Below, in pieces: positions 8,252-17,268 of a stretch of DNA of 64,000 bases. Every line of letters starts with the position of its first letter. Within the stretch, counting starts at the first letter, position 1. This stretch comes from Allocatelliglobosispora scoriae. Its GTDB lineage: Bacteria; Actinomycetota; Actinomycetes; Mycobacteriales; Micromonosporaceae. The notes under the pieces are model-generated. The model was given only the letters and a program-made list of their open reading frames with translations. It was not told the DNA's origin and did no database searches. A program made the position numbers and the translations under genes. Location of the stretch: positions 868,001-932,000 of the forward strand of contig NZ_JACHMN010000003.1 of NCBI RefSeq assembly GCF_014204945.1, read 5' to 3'.

Positions 8252-9946
8252 TCAGGCCCGCTTCAGCAGCCGGGTCAGACCTGCTGCGACCGCGCTGGTG
8301 AGGATCCACCCGGCGGCTGTGTAACCCCAGGCGAGCCAGCGGAGCGTGCCTTCGGGCCGCCAGTTGCTCTCCTGGCCGAACTCCACTACCGGGACGAGGA
8401 GATCCACCGTATAGATGAGCGGGTTGAACTCCGGACCCATGGTGGTCGTCGGCACGGTGGAGCCGGCGGCGAAGAGTGCCGACCCGCCGATCAGGAGGAC
8501 GACGAGCCACACCCCCGCCATCCAGGTCTTGTAGCCGTATCCGACGGTCGCGCCAAGGATAAGTGGCCAGATCCTGGCGAATCGCCGTAGCGTCCTGGCC
8601 CGTTGCTTCTGTTTCTCAAAGCCGACAGACCTCGCCTCTTGCTCCTGTCCCGACCGTTGATAGACGGCGGCGAGCTGCTCGTACGGTTGGGGCAGGTAGC
8701 CCTTCTCGCCCCGCGTCAGCCACGTGAGCCGCCTGGCGACGGTCACGGTCGTTGCGGACGAGAGCCGCTCGTAGGTGAGTCCGTCGAGCGCTATCGCGGC
8801 TGGCCAGGACTCTTCGGCATCGTTGAGGAGCCCGACCTTCGCGTTCGTCAGGTCGAGATGGTTCGGCGGTTCGGCGAAGGTCAAGGTGAGAGTCTGGGCT
8901 GATGCGTCGGCGAGCCGGATGACGGCGATCTCCACTCCTCCGAGGCGGATCGGCGAGATGCGCGCTCCGTCGAAGGAGATGGTCCGCTCCACTGCGGCCG
9001 AGTTCATCGCGATGACTCCGGTGGCGCTGAAGCCATCCCGGCACAACAGGTTGCGGCCGACCCTGATCCCCGTCGCCTGCAGATTCACCAATTGGCCGGC
9101 CAGGTCGAAGTCCTTGGTATTGAGTTCCGGTGCACTCATGGTGCAGCCGGAGAAATCGACCGAACCAGCCACTCGGGCACCGTCGATCGTCACCCGGCCC
9201 TCGACCGTCGAGGAGTCCGAGTCCACGTCCTCGCGGTTGAACCAGATGCCCTCGTCGACCTCGATGCGTTCGGCCTGAAAGCAGAGCTGGCCAGGGTTGC
9301 GAAAAGTGGCGCTGCGTGCGTTGAGCACGCCGCCGATCCGCGCGCCGATGAGTCGCACCTGGCCCTCGACCGTGCTTCGGATGAAGCGAACACTGCTGCC
9401 GAAGTGCGCCTGGCTCGCCATAAGGGCGACGCCGGTCTCGGCTGAGCTCAGCTGGGAGCCTTCAAGGATAAGCGCACCGCCGACCTTTGCCCGAAGGAGG
9501 CGGACCTCGCCAGTGCTGATGATGCCGGTCAGGTCGATCGATCCATGGACCGTGAGGCCCGTGGCGCTGATACCGGGCACCGTACAGCGCTCCAGCCGCA
9601 GGCTCAGCACGGTCGCGTCGAGGAGCTGCGGCGCGGCCGTGAAGGTGCATTCGGTGAAGTCGAGAGGGTGGGTGATGAGCGCACCAGTGAGAGCGATTTC
9701 TCCCTCGATGACCGCGCCGACGATGCGTACGTTGCGGATGCTCGTCTGATCGTCACGTGTTCCAGTGAGAATCCATTCCAGATAGTCGGCGCGGATGACC
9801 CGGTCGTCGAGACCTCTCACGTCTGCAGACAAATGAGGACTTCCGGTCTTGGAAAGGTACGATTCGCCGGGGTGTCGAGGACTGTGATCCATGTCTGTCA
9901 TTACGTCAGAAGGTGAACCCCGCGACAACGACTGATCATGTGGCAT
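8252..9946 (-). CDS. Beta-helix/pentapeptide-like membrane protein, copy A
   Basis: A 564-residue paralogue of the next gene with the same architecture: an N-terminal helix pair (DDRVIRADYLEWILTG), about 330 residues of beta-helical repeats (GEIALTGALI, GSIDLTGIIS, GQVRLIGARIGGVLNARSA), the signature GYLPQPYEQLAAVYQRSGQEQEA, and a C-terminal membrane part beginning GYGYKTWMAGVWLVVLLIGG with the same LLVPVVEFGQES segment. It is coupled to copy B by TGATCATG. No SD precedes the ATG at 9946; an ATG at 9901 is possible. The two copies have diverged widely in the repeats but kept the membrane part, suggesting a hetero-oligomer. Confidence 0.7.
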   Translation of the reverse strand: MPHDQSLSRGSPSDVMTDMDHSPRHPGESYLSKTGSPHLSADVRGLDDRVIRADYLEWILTGTRDDQTSIRNVRIVGAVIEGEIALTGALITHPLDFTECTFTAAPQLLDATVLSLRLERCTVPGISATGLTVHGSIDLTGIISTGEVRLLRAKVGGALILEGSQLSSAETGVALMASQAHFGSSVRFIRSTVEGQVRLIGARIGGVLNARSATFRNPGQLCFQAERIEVDEGIWFNREDVDSDSSTVEGRVTIDGARVAGSVDFSGCTMSAPELNTKDFDLAGQLVNLQATGIRVGRNLLCRDGFSATGVIAMNSAAVERTISFDGARISPIRLGGVEIAVIRLADASAQTLTLTFAEPPNHLDLTNAKVGLLNDAEESWPAAIALDGLTYERLSSATTVTVARRLTWLTRGEKGYLPQPYEQLAAVYQRSGQEQEARSVGFEKQKQRARTLRRFARIWPLILGATVGYGYKTWMAGVWLVVLLIGGSALFAAGSTVPTTTMGPEFNPLIYTVDLLVPVVEFGQESNWRPEGTLRWLAWGYTAAGWILTSAVAAGLTRLLKRA

Positions 9947-10062
9947 GTTGGGCGAATCGCATCACCGACTTCGGCGGTCCAGGCACAACATATGTATCCA
10001 TGGCCGACCGCCGATGGGTATCCTGAGCCGCACCCTGTCCGTCAGTTAAACAAAGGGATCCC

Positions 10063-11217
10063 ATGAGCCTCGACATTGGAGCGGTCAACAAGGCCTCGGA
10101 GCTGGTCGTGGGCGTTGGTCGCGCACTTCGCTACGCGCATTTCATCACCCCTCTGAATCAGCGTGAATCACGAGTGGCCTACTTGTCGGCATGGAATTCC
10201 GGACAGGCGATCGATCCGGTCTTCGAGTACCTGGAGCCGACCGCCGATACCCTGGACGCGATTGGGCGTGCCACAGCGGCGTTGCCCGACGACAGCGCGT
10301 GGCGGGAACGATTGAATCGAGAGATTGAGGCGGCACGCATTGGTCACGAGGCGCTCGTCACGCATGATCCAGCGACGATGACAGCCTATGCCCTGGGGCA
10401 GTTCGGCAGCCCCACCGATGAAGGACTGGCCCAAGCACTCGACTACCTCGCACACCATCCGCGGCAGGGCCCGGGCCCAGTTCAATGGACAGCAGACCGA
10501 GCTGCGGGAATCATGACCGAGGTACTCGCCAAAGCTGAGCTGGGGGACTGGGCGGTTGAGGTCGATGATCATATGGCGGCCCGGATGAGTGTTACGGGGG
10601 TGAAGCGGCTGCTGCGTGTGAAGCAGGGCGCCATGTTCACCCCCGCCGAGGTTCGGCGTCTGATCGTTCATGAGATCGGCACCCATGTCGCGCGAACCGT
10701 CAACGGCAACAGCCAGCCGCTGACGCTCCTCGCCCATGGCATCACCGGTTACATGGGCACGGAGGAGGGCTTGGCGGTCTGGCATGAGCAGCAGGAAGGT
10801 GTCTCCGACGTCAACGTCATGCGCACCTACGCCATGCGGGTGGTTGCTTGCCACAAGGCCATGACTGGCGGGTTCGGCGAAGTCTTCGCAGCAGTCCTGC
10901 CACACACGACACCGGAGGACGCCTTCGGCATCACCCTCAGGATCAAGCGCGGCCTCATCGACACCAGCCAGCCGGGTGGATATATCAAGGACCATGTCTA
11001 CTTCATGGGGGCGCTTGCCGTTGCTGGGCATCTCGACCAGGCGTCGTCCGACCATGAGTTGCTGCTCGCGACGAAGTGGCCGCTGGCGGAGATCGAGGCG
11101 CTCCGAGATCTACGGGAGCAGGGTCTGCTCCTTGAACCGATCGTGCGGACGTCGATGATCGCCGCGTTCGCGCAGGAGGTCATGTCCAGTTACCGCGGCA
11201 GTGACCTGACGTCGTAA
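10063..11217 (+). CDS. DUF1704 (QEGLA motif) metallopeptidase
   Basis: A 384-residue protein with the zinc motif HEIGTH at 203-208 and the downstream EEGLA at 234-238, the hallmark of the DUF1704 family (bacterial QEGLA-motif proteins; eukaryotic MATCAP tyrosine/matrix carboxypeptidases). By analogy, His203 and His208 with a glutamate of EEGLA bind zinc and Glu204 is catalytic. The substrate in bacteria is not established. The N-terminus has no signal, so it is cytosolic. GGGATCCC precedes the ATG. It is divergent from the two beta-helix membrane genes and followed by a strong hairpin. Confidence 0.82.
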   Translation: MSLDIGAVNKASELVVGVGRALRYAHFITPLNQRESRVAYLSAWNSGQAIDPVFEYLEPTADTLDAIGRATAALPDDSAWRERLNREIEAARIGHEALVTHDPATMTAYALGQFGSPTDEGLAQALDYLAHHPRQGPGPVQWTADRAAGIMTEVLAKAELGDWAVEVDDHMAARMSVTGVKRLLRVKQGAMFTPAEVRRLIVHEIGTHVARTVNGNSQPLTLLAHGITGYMGTEEGLAVWHEQQEGVSDVNVMRTYAMRVVACHKAMTGGFGEVFAAVLPHTTPEDAFGITLRIKRGLIDTSQPGGYIKDHVYFMGALAVAGHLDQASSDHELLLATKWPLAEIEALRDLREQGLLLEPIVRTSMIAAFAQEVMSSYRGSDLTS

Positions 11218-11225
11218 GAGTCGGC

Positions 11226-11257
11226 CGGGGCGGCACCGCACCGGCGGTGCCGCCCCG
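11226..11257. terminator. GC-rich hairpin between convergent genes
   Basis: A perfect 14-bp stem (CGGGGCGGCACCGC) with an ACCG tetraloop begins 8 bases after the DUF1704 stop and 11 bases before the 3' end of the opposing gene. No U-tract; probably a two-way hairpin terminator. Confidence 0.7.
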
Positions 11258-11268
11258 TCGATCGAGTC

Positions 11269-12594
11269 CTAGCGGGGCGGGCTGATCAGCGTCGCCTTGG
11301 CCCGGTAGGAGCCCTTCAGCAGCCAGGTGGAGTTGACCGCGCCCAGGCCCAACCGGACCTGGTCGGCCTGGTTGCCGTCGTTGTCGTCGGTGTAGCAGAC
11401 CGACACCTCGCCCCACGGCGAGACGCCCACCGCGATCTGCTCCTGGCGTCCGACCGTCAGGTCGCTGAACGCCTGCGCGGTGATCCGCCCGGCCGTGGTG
11501 CCGTCGGCGTTGAAGCCGCGTGCCCAGACATCGAGGCCGTTGGCGGGCGTGGTCCAGGCGACGACGGTGTTCGCCTCGTCGTCGATGCCGACGCTCGGCA
11601 GGTTCGCGCCCGTCTCGGCGGAGGCGGCGACCTCGGTGTGGCGGGGCGTGCCGGCGGCGGTGAACGACCGCGTCCAGACCCCGAGGGCACCGGTGTGGTC
11701 GGACTCCCAGGCCACGGTGAAGTCGCCGTTGAAGTTGGCGGCGATCGCGGCGCGCCGCTGCTGGCCGTCGCCGAGCGAGTTGGCGGTCCGGCGGGTGAGG
11801 GTGACGGCACCGTTCGCCTTCGCCAGCCTGGTCAGGCCGATGTTGTCGAAGTTGTTGCCGTCGCTGTCCTCGTCCCACACGACGACCGCGTCACCCGAGG
11901 CGCCGACGGCGACATCCGGCCGGTGATGCGCGCCGGTGGCCTGGGACGCGACCACCTCGTACGCCTTCGTGGTGATGTTCGTGAAGCCCGATGCCCGGAT
12001 GGTGGCGGGGCTGGTGCCCTGGATGTCCTCCCAGACCACGCTGAAGGCGACGGCGGCGGCGTTGCTCGGCGTACCGTCCGGATCCACGGCGACCTTCGGC
12101 CAGATCTGCTGCCCGGCGTCGGCCGCGTTGGCCTGGCCCGACGCGAGGATCGCCCCGGTCGGCGAGACCACCCGATAGGGCACGTTGAAGTAGCCGTTGC
12201 CGTCGGGGTCGTCGGACCAGACGACCACCGCGTTGCCCTTGTCGTCGAGGCCGACGTCGGGGCTGATGTGCTTCCAGTTGGTGCCGCTCGTGCCACCGGT
12301 GGAGAGCTTCAGTTCGTAGACGGCCGCCCCGTCCCGGTAGAGGCGCAGGAAGACCTCCGAGTGGCTGTTGTCGGCGGGTGCGGTGCTGTCGCGGTCGTCC
12401 TCCCAGACCACGGCGACGTTGCCGTTGCGGTTCATCGCGATGGCGGAGAAGTCCTGGTCGCCGGTGGCGACGCTGTTCGCGGTCGACCAGGTGACGCCCG
12501 GCGGTGCGGCGGATGCGGCGACGGGCATCCCCACGGCCGCGGCCAGGGCGGCGACGACGGTGGTGAGGACCAGCGGGGTGCGGTTCAACATCAA
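11269..12594 (-). CDS. Secreted repeat protein, probable beta-propeller
   Basis: 441 residues with a Sec signal ending PVAASA-AP. Six or seven repeats of about 55 residues each centre on a VVWEDDRD-like strand plus acidic turn (VVWSDDPDGNG, VVWEDIQG, VVWDEDSDGNN, VAWESDHTG, VCYTDDNDGN), preceded by a (V/I)AVxxxGxxAVVW pattern. This suggests a six- or seven-bladed propeller with acidic, possibly calcium-binding, turns. AGGAG lies eight bases before the ATG and overlaps the stop of the PhoD gene, so it is the second gene of a phoD operon. Function unknown; possibly extracellular binding. Confidence 0.7.
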   Translation of the reverse strand: MMLNRTPLVLTTVVAALAAAVGMPVAASAAPPGVTWSTANSVATGDQDFSAIAMNRNGNVAVVWEDDRDSTAPADNSHSEVFLRLYRDGAAVYELKLSTGGTSGTNWKHISPDVGLDDKGNAVVVWSDDPDGNGYFNVPYRVVSPTGAILASGQANAADAGQQIWPKVAVDPDGTPSNAAAVAFSVVWEDIQGTSPATIRASGFTNITTKAYEVVASQATGAHHRPDVAVGASGDAVVVWDEDSDGNNFDNIGLTRLAKANGAVTLTRRTANSLGDGQQRRAAIAANFNGDFTVAWESDHTGALGVWTRSFTAAGTPRHTEVAASAETGANLPSVGIDDEANTVVAWTTPANGLDVWARGFNADGTTAGRITAQAFSDLTVGRQEQIAVGVSPWGEVSVCYTDDNDGNQADQVRLGLGAVNSTWLLKGSYRAKATLISPPR

Positions 12595-12602
12595 CTGTTC
12601 TC

Positions 12603-14126
12603 CTAGATCTGCTGGAGGCCGGGCTGGCCCTCAGCGATGACGAACGAGCGCGTCGTGCTCACGGCGGCGCCGTGCTCGGTGACGCTGGCGACGGAGCGGA
12701 AGTCGGCCCGGACCTGGCTCGGGGTGATCGTGGTGCGGACGTACCCGCGCTGGTCGGAGTAGAACTTGATGTGCGGGTTCGTCGCGCCGTTGGGGATCGT
12801 GGTGCTGCCGGAGCCGTTGCCGTTGGAGGTGATCGAGGTGCAGACCAGCTCGGTGCCGATCGTCGCCGAGTTCGGGTTGGCGTAATCGGCCTTGAGGTTG
12901 CTGGCCCAGGACTTGTGCACGTCGCCGGTGAGCACCAGCGGGTTGCGGACGCCCCGGTCGACCCAGCCCTGCTGGATGCGCGCCCGGGACGCGCGGTAGC
13001 CGTCCCAGGCGTCCATGCTGCTCGCGCCCGCCGCGTCGAACTGGCGGGCGAAGAAGACCTGCTGGCCCAGGATGTCCCAGGTGCCCAGGTGCTGGCCGAG
13101 CCCGTCGAGCAGCCAGGACTCCTGCGCGGTGCCGGTGAGCGAGCGCGCGGGCAGGTCGGCGTCGGCGCAGACCTTCCAGCCGTCGCCGCAGGCCTGGTCG
13201 TCGCGGAACTGCCGGGTGTCGAGCATGTGGAAGGTGGCGAGCGACCCCCACCGGACCCGGCGGTAGAGCGGGATGGCGTTGCCGCTCGGCGCCTGGCTCG
13301 GCCGCAGCGGCATGTTCTCGTAGTAGGCCTTGTAGGCGGCGGTCCGCCGGGCGGTCCACTGGGCGGCGGTCAGGACCGGGCTGCTGTCGTTGCGGACCAT
13401 GTTGGCGTAGTTGTTCTCGACCTCGTGGTCGTCGGGGACGACGAGCCACGCCGCGGCAGCGTGCGCCGCCTGCAGGTCGGGGTCGGTCTTGTAGAGCGCG
13501 TAGCGGCGCCGGTAGTCGGCGAGCGAGACGATCTCGGTGCCGAGGTGCTGGCGTACGCCGCTGGAGCCGACACCGCCCTCGTAGATGTAGTCGCCGAGGT
13601 GCAGGATCAGCCCCGGCTGGTCCTCGGCGATCCGGCGGTAGGCGTTGAAGTAGCCCGCCTCGTAGTGCGAGCACGACGCGAAGGCCATCACCAGGTCGCG
13701 GCCCGCGCTGCCCGCTGCCGGAGCCGTCCGGGTACGCCCGACCGCCGAGATGTGCCCCTGCGCGCGGAAGCGGTAGTAGTAGTCGGTGTCGGCGGCGAGC
13801 CCACCGGCGACCACGTGCACCGAGTGCGCGTCGGCGTAGCGGGCGATCGCCGTACCGGAGGCGATCAGCGTACCGAACGTGCTGGTCTTGGCGATCTGCC
13901 ACTCGACGGTCACATCGGCGGTGCCCATGCCGCCCTGCCCGTCGGCGTTGAGCGGCGTCGGCGCGAGCCGGGTCCACAGCACCACGCTGTCGGCGGCCGG
14001 GTCACCGGAGGCGACGCCGAGCTTGAACGGGAAGGGCGATGCGGCGAGCGCGGTTCCCGCATAGGTCAGTGTGGACGCGGCGGCGAGCCCACCCAGGATG
14101 AAGGTACGGCGACCTAAAGATCTCAT
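12603..14126 (-). CDS. phoD: Alkaline phosphatase PhoD
   Basis: 507 residues with a Tat signal (RRTFILGG at residues 6-13), as expected for PhoD, whose metal site is filled before export. The N-terminal PhoD domain (FKLGVASGDPAADSVVLWTRL) and the catalytic metallophosphatase domain are both complete, with MAFASCSHY, LHLGDYIYEGG, VPDDHEVENNY and LTGDVHKSW as the metal- and phosphate-binding loops. It hydrolyses phosphomonoesters and diesters outside the cell (family knowledge; Ca/Fe cofactor). It may respond to phosphate limitation, but I did not identify a PHO box. The downstream secreted repeat protein is probably co-transcribed. Confidence 0.92.
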   Translation of the reverse strand: MRSLGRRTFILGGLAAASTLTYAGTALAASPFPFKLGVASGDPAADSVVLWTRLAPTPLNADGQGGMGTADVTVEWQIAKTSTFGTLIASGTAIARYADAHSVHVVAGGLAADTDYYYRFRAQGHISAVGRTRTAPAAGSAGRDLVMAFASCSHYEAGYFNAYRRIAEDQPGLILHLGDYIYEGGVGSSGVRQHLGTEIVSLADYRRRYALYKTDPDLQAAHAAAAWLVVPDDHEVENNYANMVRNDSSPVLTAAQWTARRTAAYKAYYENMPLRPSQAPSGNAIPLYRRVRWGSLATFHMLDTRQFRDDQACGDGWKVCADADLPARSLTGTAQESWLLDGLGQHLGTWDILGQQVFFARQFDAAGASSMDAWDGYRASRARIQQGWVDRGVRNPLVLTGDVHKSWASNLKADYANPNSATIGTELVCTSITSNGNGSGSTTIPNGATNPHIKFYSDQRGYVRTTITPSQVRADFRSVASVTEHGAAVSTTRSFVIAEGQPGLQQI

Positions 14127-14203
14127 GGACGTAGATTTATGCAGATGCTTGAACGTGACAAGCCCTGCCGGTGAAGATCAGGCGACCAGCGGCCCTACGG
14201 TGA

Positions 14204-15100
14204 TCACCGTTCGGTGATCGTCTCCAGGTTGGCGGAGTAGATCCGCACCCCGTCGGTGTCGCCGGTGCGGCGGCACTCCGCCAGCGCCGCCTCCGTGTGC
14301 TGCCGGGCGCCCTCGGTGTCGCCGAGCCGGTGCAGGTTGAGCCCGATCAGTCCGAAGATCTTCGCCAGGTGGCGCACGGACTCGGGAGCGTCCTCCGCCA
14401 GCAGGTCCCACAGCAGGTCGTTGCTGGCGTGGAAGCGGGTGCCGTCGCTGAGGTCCTGTGCCGTGGCGATGCGTCGGCGGACGTCGATCAGCCGCAGCGT
14501 CGCCGGATCGTCGCGGACGGCACCCTCGGCGAGCCGGGCCAGGTCGAGGTTGACCGAGTAGATCGCGACCCCCTCGCCGTCGCCGATCGCCGCGCACATC
14601 CGCAGGGCGAACTCGGTGTGCGCCACCGCGACGGCGTAATCCCCGGTGTGCAGCGCATTGCTGCCGAGCAGCCCGTGCACCTTCGGCGCGAAGTCGTCCA
14701 CCGCCGTCCCGCTGACCTGCGACATCTCCGCCAGCACCCCGGTGAGCAGATCGGTGCCCGCGGCGAACTCGCCGATCGCGGCGAGCCGCTGCGCCTCCGC
14801 GTAGGCCCGGTGCCACTGCTCGATCGGGTTCGCCGATCCGCCGGTCAGCACCGCCATCGGCCCCGGGTAGCCGGCCTGGTCCATCACCTGCGCGATCGTG
14901 GAGAGCGCCTGGACCCAGGCGTTGACGGCCTGCTGATCGTCGCGGATCTGCTCGGGCACCCGGGCCCACGTGCGGAAGGCCCGGTCGACCGTCTCCAGCT
15001 GCGGCTCCAGGAGCTGCACGAACTGGTCGCGGGCGCCCATCGCGTAGAGATTGATCAGCATGTCGCGCAGGCCGCGCTCCTCGATCCCGTCCTCGCTCAT
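14204..15100 (-). CDS. TPR-type helical repeat protein, partner of the TIR-like gene
   Basis: 298 residues, all helical. Paired helices carry TPR-like signatures (AYAEAQRLAAIGEFAAGTDL, GSNALHTGDYAVAVAHTEFA, GLNLHRLGDTEGARQHTEAA). No signal or membrane segment, so cytosolic. The ATG at 15100 overlaps the TGA of the upstream 683-residue gene (ATGA), so translation is coupled and the two products probably act together. In sensor-effector pairs TPR proteins commonly bind a ligand or the effector; a sensor role is inferred only. Confidence 0.75.
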   Translation of the reverse strand: MSEDGIEERGLRDMLINLYAMGARDQFVQLLEPQLETVDRAFRTWARVPEQIRDDQQAVNAWVQALSTIAQVMDQAGYPGPMAVLTGGSANPIEQWHRAYAEAQRLAAIGEFAAGTDLLTGVLAEMSQVSGTAVDDFAPKVHGLLGSNALHTGDYAVAVAHTEFALRMCAAIGDGEGVAIYSVNLDLARLAEGAVRDDPATLRLIDVRRRIATAQDLSDGTRFHASNDLLWDLLAEDAPESVRHLAKIFGLIGLNLHRLGDTEGARQHTEAALAECRRTGDTDGVRIYSANLETITER

Positions 15101-17148
15101 CGGGCGCCTCCCAGCGTGGAGCCGAGCAGCTCCGTCAGGCCCGCGCGGAATACCCCGCCGGGCAGCTCCACGAAGGCGGCCGCGGTGGTCGCCACCCGGG
15201 CCGCGCGCTGGTCGCCGGGATCGCCGATCGGCAGGTGGTGGATGTTGCCGGCGCGCCCGTCGATCGCCACGACGGTGAGCGGGTAGCCGGCCGTCGTCAC
15301 CCCGGTGATCAGTGCGGAGGCGGCGGCGCAGTGCTGGAGCCGGGCCCGGGTCGTGACGAGCAGCCAGCGGTCGGCGTCGACCGCGACGGTCCGCAGCGAG
15401 CCGTCGGGCAGGTGCCCCACCGGGGCGATGTCGCTCGCCAGCCAGGTCATCGTGCCGATCGGACCGCCTGCGGCCCGGGCCAGCTCGTCGAGGTGATCGT
15501 GGATCCACCGTCCGATGAGGACCGCCTCCCCCTCGCACGCCGCGACGATCGCGACGTGCGCGCCGTCGGCCGCGAGGCGTTGCCAGGACGGCTGGTCCGG
15601 GTGGGCGCTCGGCCGGCCGCCGGGCCTCAGCGCTCCGGTCCAGTCGATGGTGGCGCTCGCCGGTGGCGGCCCGCCGACGGGATGCGAGCTGCTCACCGGC
15701 ACGACCAGGGTGGCGCCCCGGTCCACGACGGGCAGCGGGAAGCTGCCGGTCACGACCTCCATGTCATCGGTGTGCAGCCGGCTCGGGCCGCCCAGGCGGA
15801 GGAGCTGCTCATAGACGAGGGGCAGGTCGGTGCGGTGGGTCGCGGTGAGGCCGAGCCGGGTGAGGCACTCCTCCGGCGTCTGCAGGCCGAAGACCTCGGT
15901 GTCGAGCAGCGCCCGCCACACCAGGTGCGGCCGGTCGGCGAGCGCCCGCAGCAGGAAGTGCTCCGCCTCGCCGGACCGGGCGGCCGCGCGATGGGAGCCG
16001 ACGAGCAGGTCGGTGGTGCCGGTGAGGTTGTCGGCGACAAGCGCCTCCAGGGTGCACCAGGCCCGGGTGAGGTGCGCGTCGGCGTCGTCGAGCAGGATCG
16101 CCGTGCGGCCGGTCGCCTGATAGGCGCTGAGGTGCCGCAGAGCCTGCTGGAACTCCCGCTCCTCATCGCCGACGTGGGGCCGCTGGGGCATGCAGCCGTA
16201 GTCGTACCAGACGAGGATCCGGTCGAGGACCGCGCAGAGTGCGGGCAGTCCCATGAGGAGCTCGCGCAGGCGCGACAGGCCGGTGTCGACGCGGGCCTCG
16301 GCCACCCCGCGATCGGCGGTGCGGGTCTCCAGCGCGGCGACCTCGGCGTGCAGCGCCGCCAGGCTCGCCTCGTCGAGAAGCGGGCGCAGCACGTTGACCA
16401 CGATCGCCTCGGCCAGGTCGGAGCCGGTCACGCCCAGCTTGAGCCCCATCGCGGGGTGGCTGAGGCGGGGCTGGTGCAGCCCGCGGTAGAACGCGACCCG
16501 GGCCGCCTCGCACGCCGCGGCGACGACCTGCCACCCGATCATGGCGGCCTGCTGCCCCTCCGGGTCCGGCGCCTCGGGCCCCAGCCAGCGGTGCGAGATG
16601 AAGAGGTAGAGGTGGGCGGGCTCGGTCTCGGTGACCAGGTCGCCGCGCCACTGCTGCATCCGGACGACTCTGCCTGCGGCGATCAGCTTCCGCAGCGGCA
16701 GCCAGTGCGCGCCCGGCACCGAGAACCGGTGGGTCTGCGTCAGGATGGGCGGCTGGTCGTCCGGCTGGGCCTGCTCGGTGAGGAACGTCGGCGGCGCGCT
16801 GAGCGGGAACGACCACCGCTCCGACTGCGCGCCGTCGCGGTGGTGCGTCAGGTGGATGACCGTTCCGCGCACCTCGTAGCCGATCCGGCCGGTGATCCGG
16901 GGCAGCTCGATCGGCCGGTGTGCCAGTCTCTCGGTCAGGTCCAGCAGCTCCTGAACCTGGTCGGGCAGCCGGGTCCGCTCGCGGGCGGCCCGGTCGCGCA
17001 GCAGGTCAGGGATGGTCTGCAGCGGAACGGGTCCGGTTCTCGGAGCGGCCGAGCGGATCCGCGCACCGATCTCGTCGTATGCCGTCGTGCCGTCGGCCCG
17101 GCCGAAACCGAGTGCCTCGGCCGCGCCCCACCGTGACTGCGTTATCAC
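15097..17148 (-). CDS. Protein with TIR-like (ISHRW/WCxxE) domain
   Basis: 683 residues. The start is GTG at 17148, chosen because GGAGG sits six bases upstream. Residues 1-175 are an unassigned N-terminal region. Residues 178-375 resemble a TIR-type fold: FISHRW (183-188) with PDPEG behind it corresponds to the first strand/box, VWYDYGCMPQ (313-322) to a middle strand, and RAWCTLE (362-368) to the WCxxE motif that holds the catalytic Glu of TIR NAD hydrolases. Residues 540-683 form another alpha/beta domain with strands VAIVAAC and WLLVTTRARL. The ATGA overlap links it to the TPR gene. Could be an NAD-consuming immune effector or a glycosidase-like enzyme; the assignment is from motifs only. 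Confidence 0.6.
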   Translation of the reverse strand: MITQSRWGAAEALGFGRADGTTAYDEIGARIRSAAPRTGPVPLQTIPDLLRDRAARERTRLPDQVQELLDLTERLAHRPIELPRITGRIGYEVRGTVIHLTHHRDGAQSERWSFPLSAPPTFLTEQAQPDDQPPILTQTHRFSVPGAHWLPLRKLIAAGRVVRMQQWRGDLVTETEPAHLYLFISHRWLGPEAPDPEGQQAAMIGWQVVAAACEAARVAFYRGLHQPRLSHPAMGLKLGVTGSDLAEAIVVNVLRPLLDEASLAALHAEVAALETRTADRGVAEARVDTGLSRLRELLMGLPALCAVLDRILVWYDYGCMPQRPHVGDEEREFQQALRHLSAYQATGRTAILLDDADAHLTRAWCTLEALVADNLTGTTDLLVGSHRAAARSGEAEHFLLRALADRPHLVWRALLDTEVFGLQTPEECLTRLGLTATHRTDLPLVYEQLLRLGGPSRLHTDDMEVVTGSFPLPVVDRGATLVVPVSSSHPVGGPPPASATIDWTGALRPGGRPSAHPDQPSWQRLAADGAHVAIVAACEGEAVLIGRWIHDHLDELARAAGGPIGTMTWLASDIAPVGHLPDGSLRTVAVDADRWLLVTTRARLQHCAAASALITGVTTAGYPLTVVAIDGRAGNIHHLPIGDPGDQRAARVATTAAAFVELPGGVFRAGLTELLGSTLGGAR

Positions 17149-17233
17149 TGAAAGCCTCCCGCCATCCGGCACAGGATAGGCCCGGCGACGCTCCACTGTG
17201 GTGCTCGGATCTAAAGGTGCGGAGAATAAAAGA

Positions 17234-17262
17234 TTGCAGAGTCCGCAGGTTTTGCCTACCGT
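17234..17262 (+). promoter_or_regulatory. Probable promoter of the TetR gene
   Basis: TTGCAG (17234-17239), 17-base spacer, TACCGT (17257-17262). The GTG start at 17269 falls about seven bases after the -10 box, where transcription should begin, so the mRNA may be leaderless; no SD is present. The region is shared with the divergent TIR-like gene. Confidence 0.5.
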
Positions 17263-17268
17263 GGCTGG

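Noticed and set aside
15235-17136. 633-codon plus-strand frame opposite the TIR-like gene
   Set aside because: Antisense shadow typical of 70 % G+C DNA; no SD and no family pattern, whereas the minus strand has an SD, motifs and an ATGA overlap.
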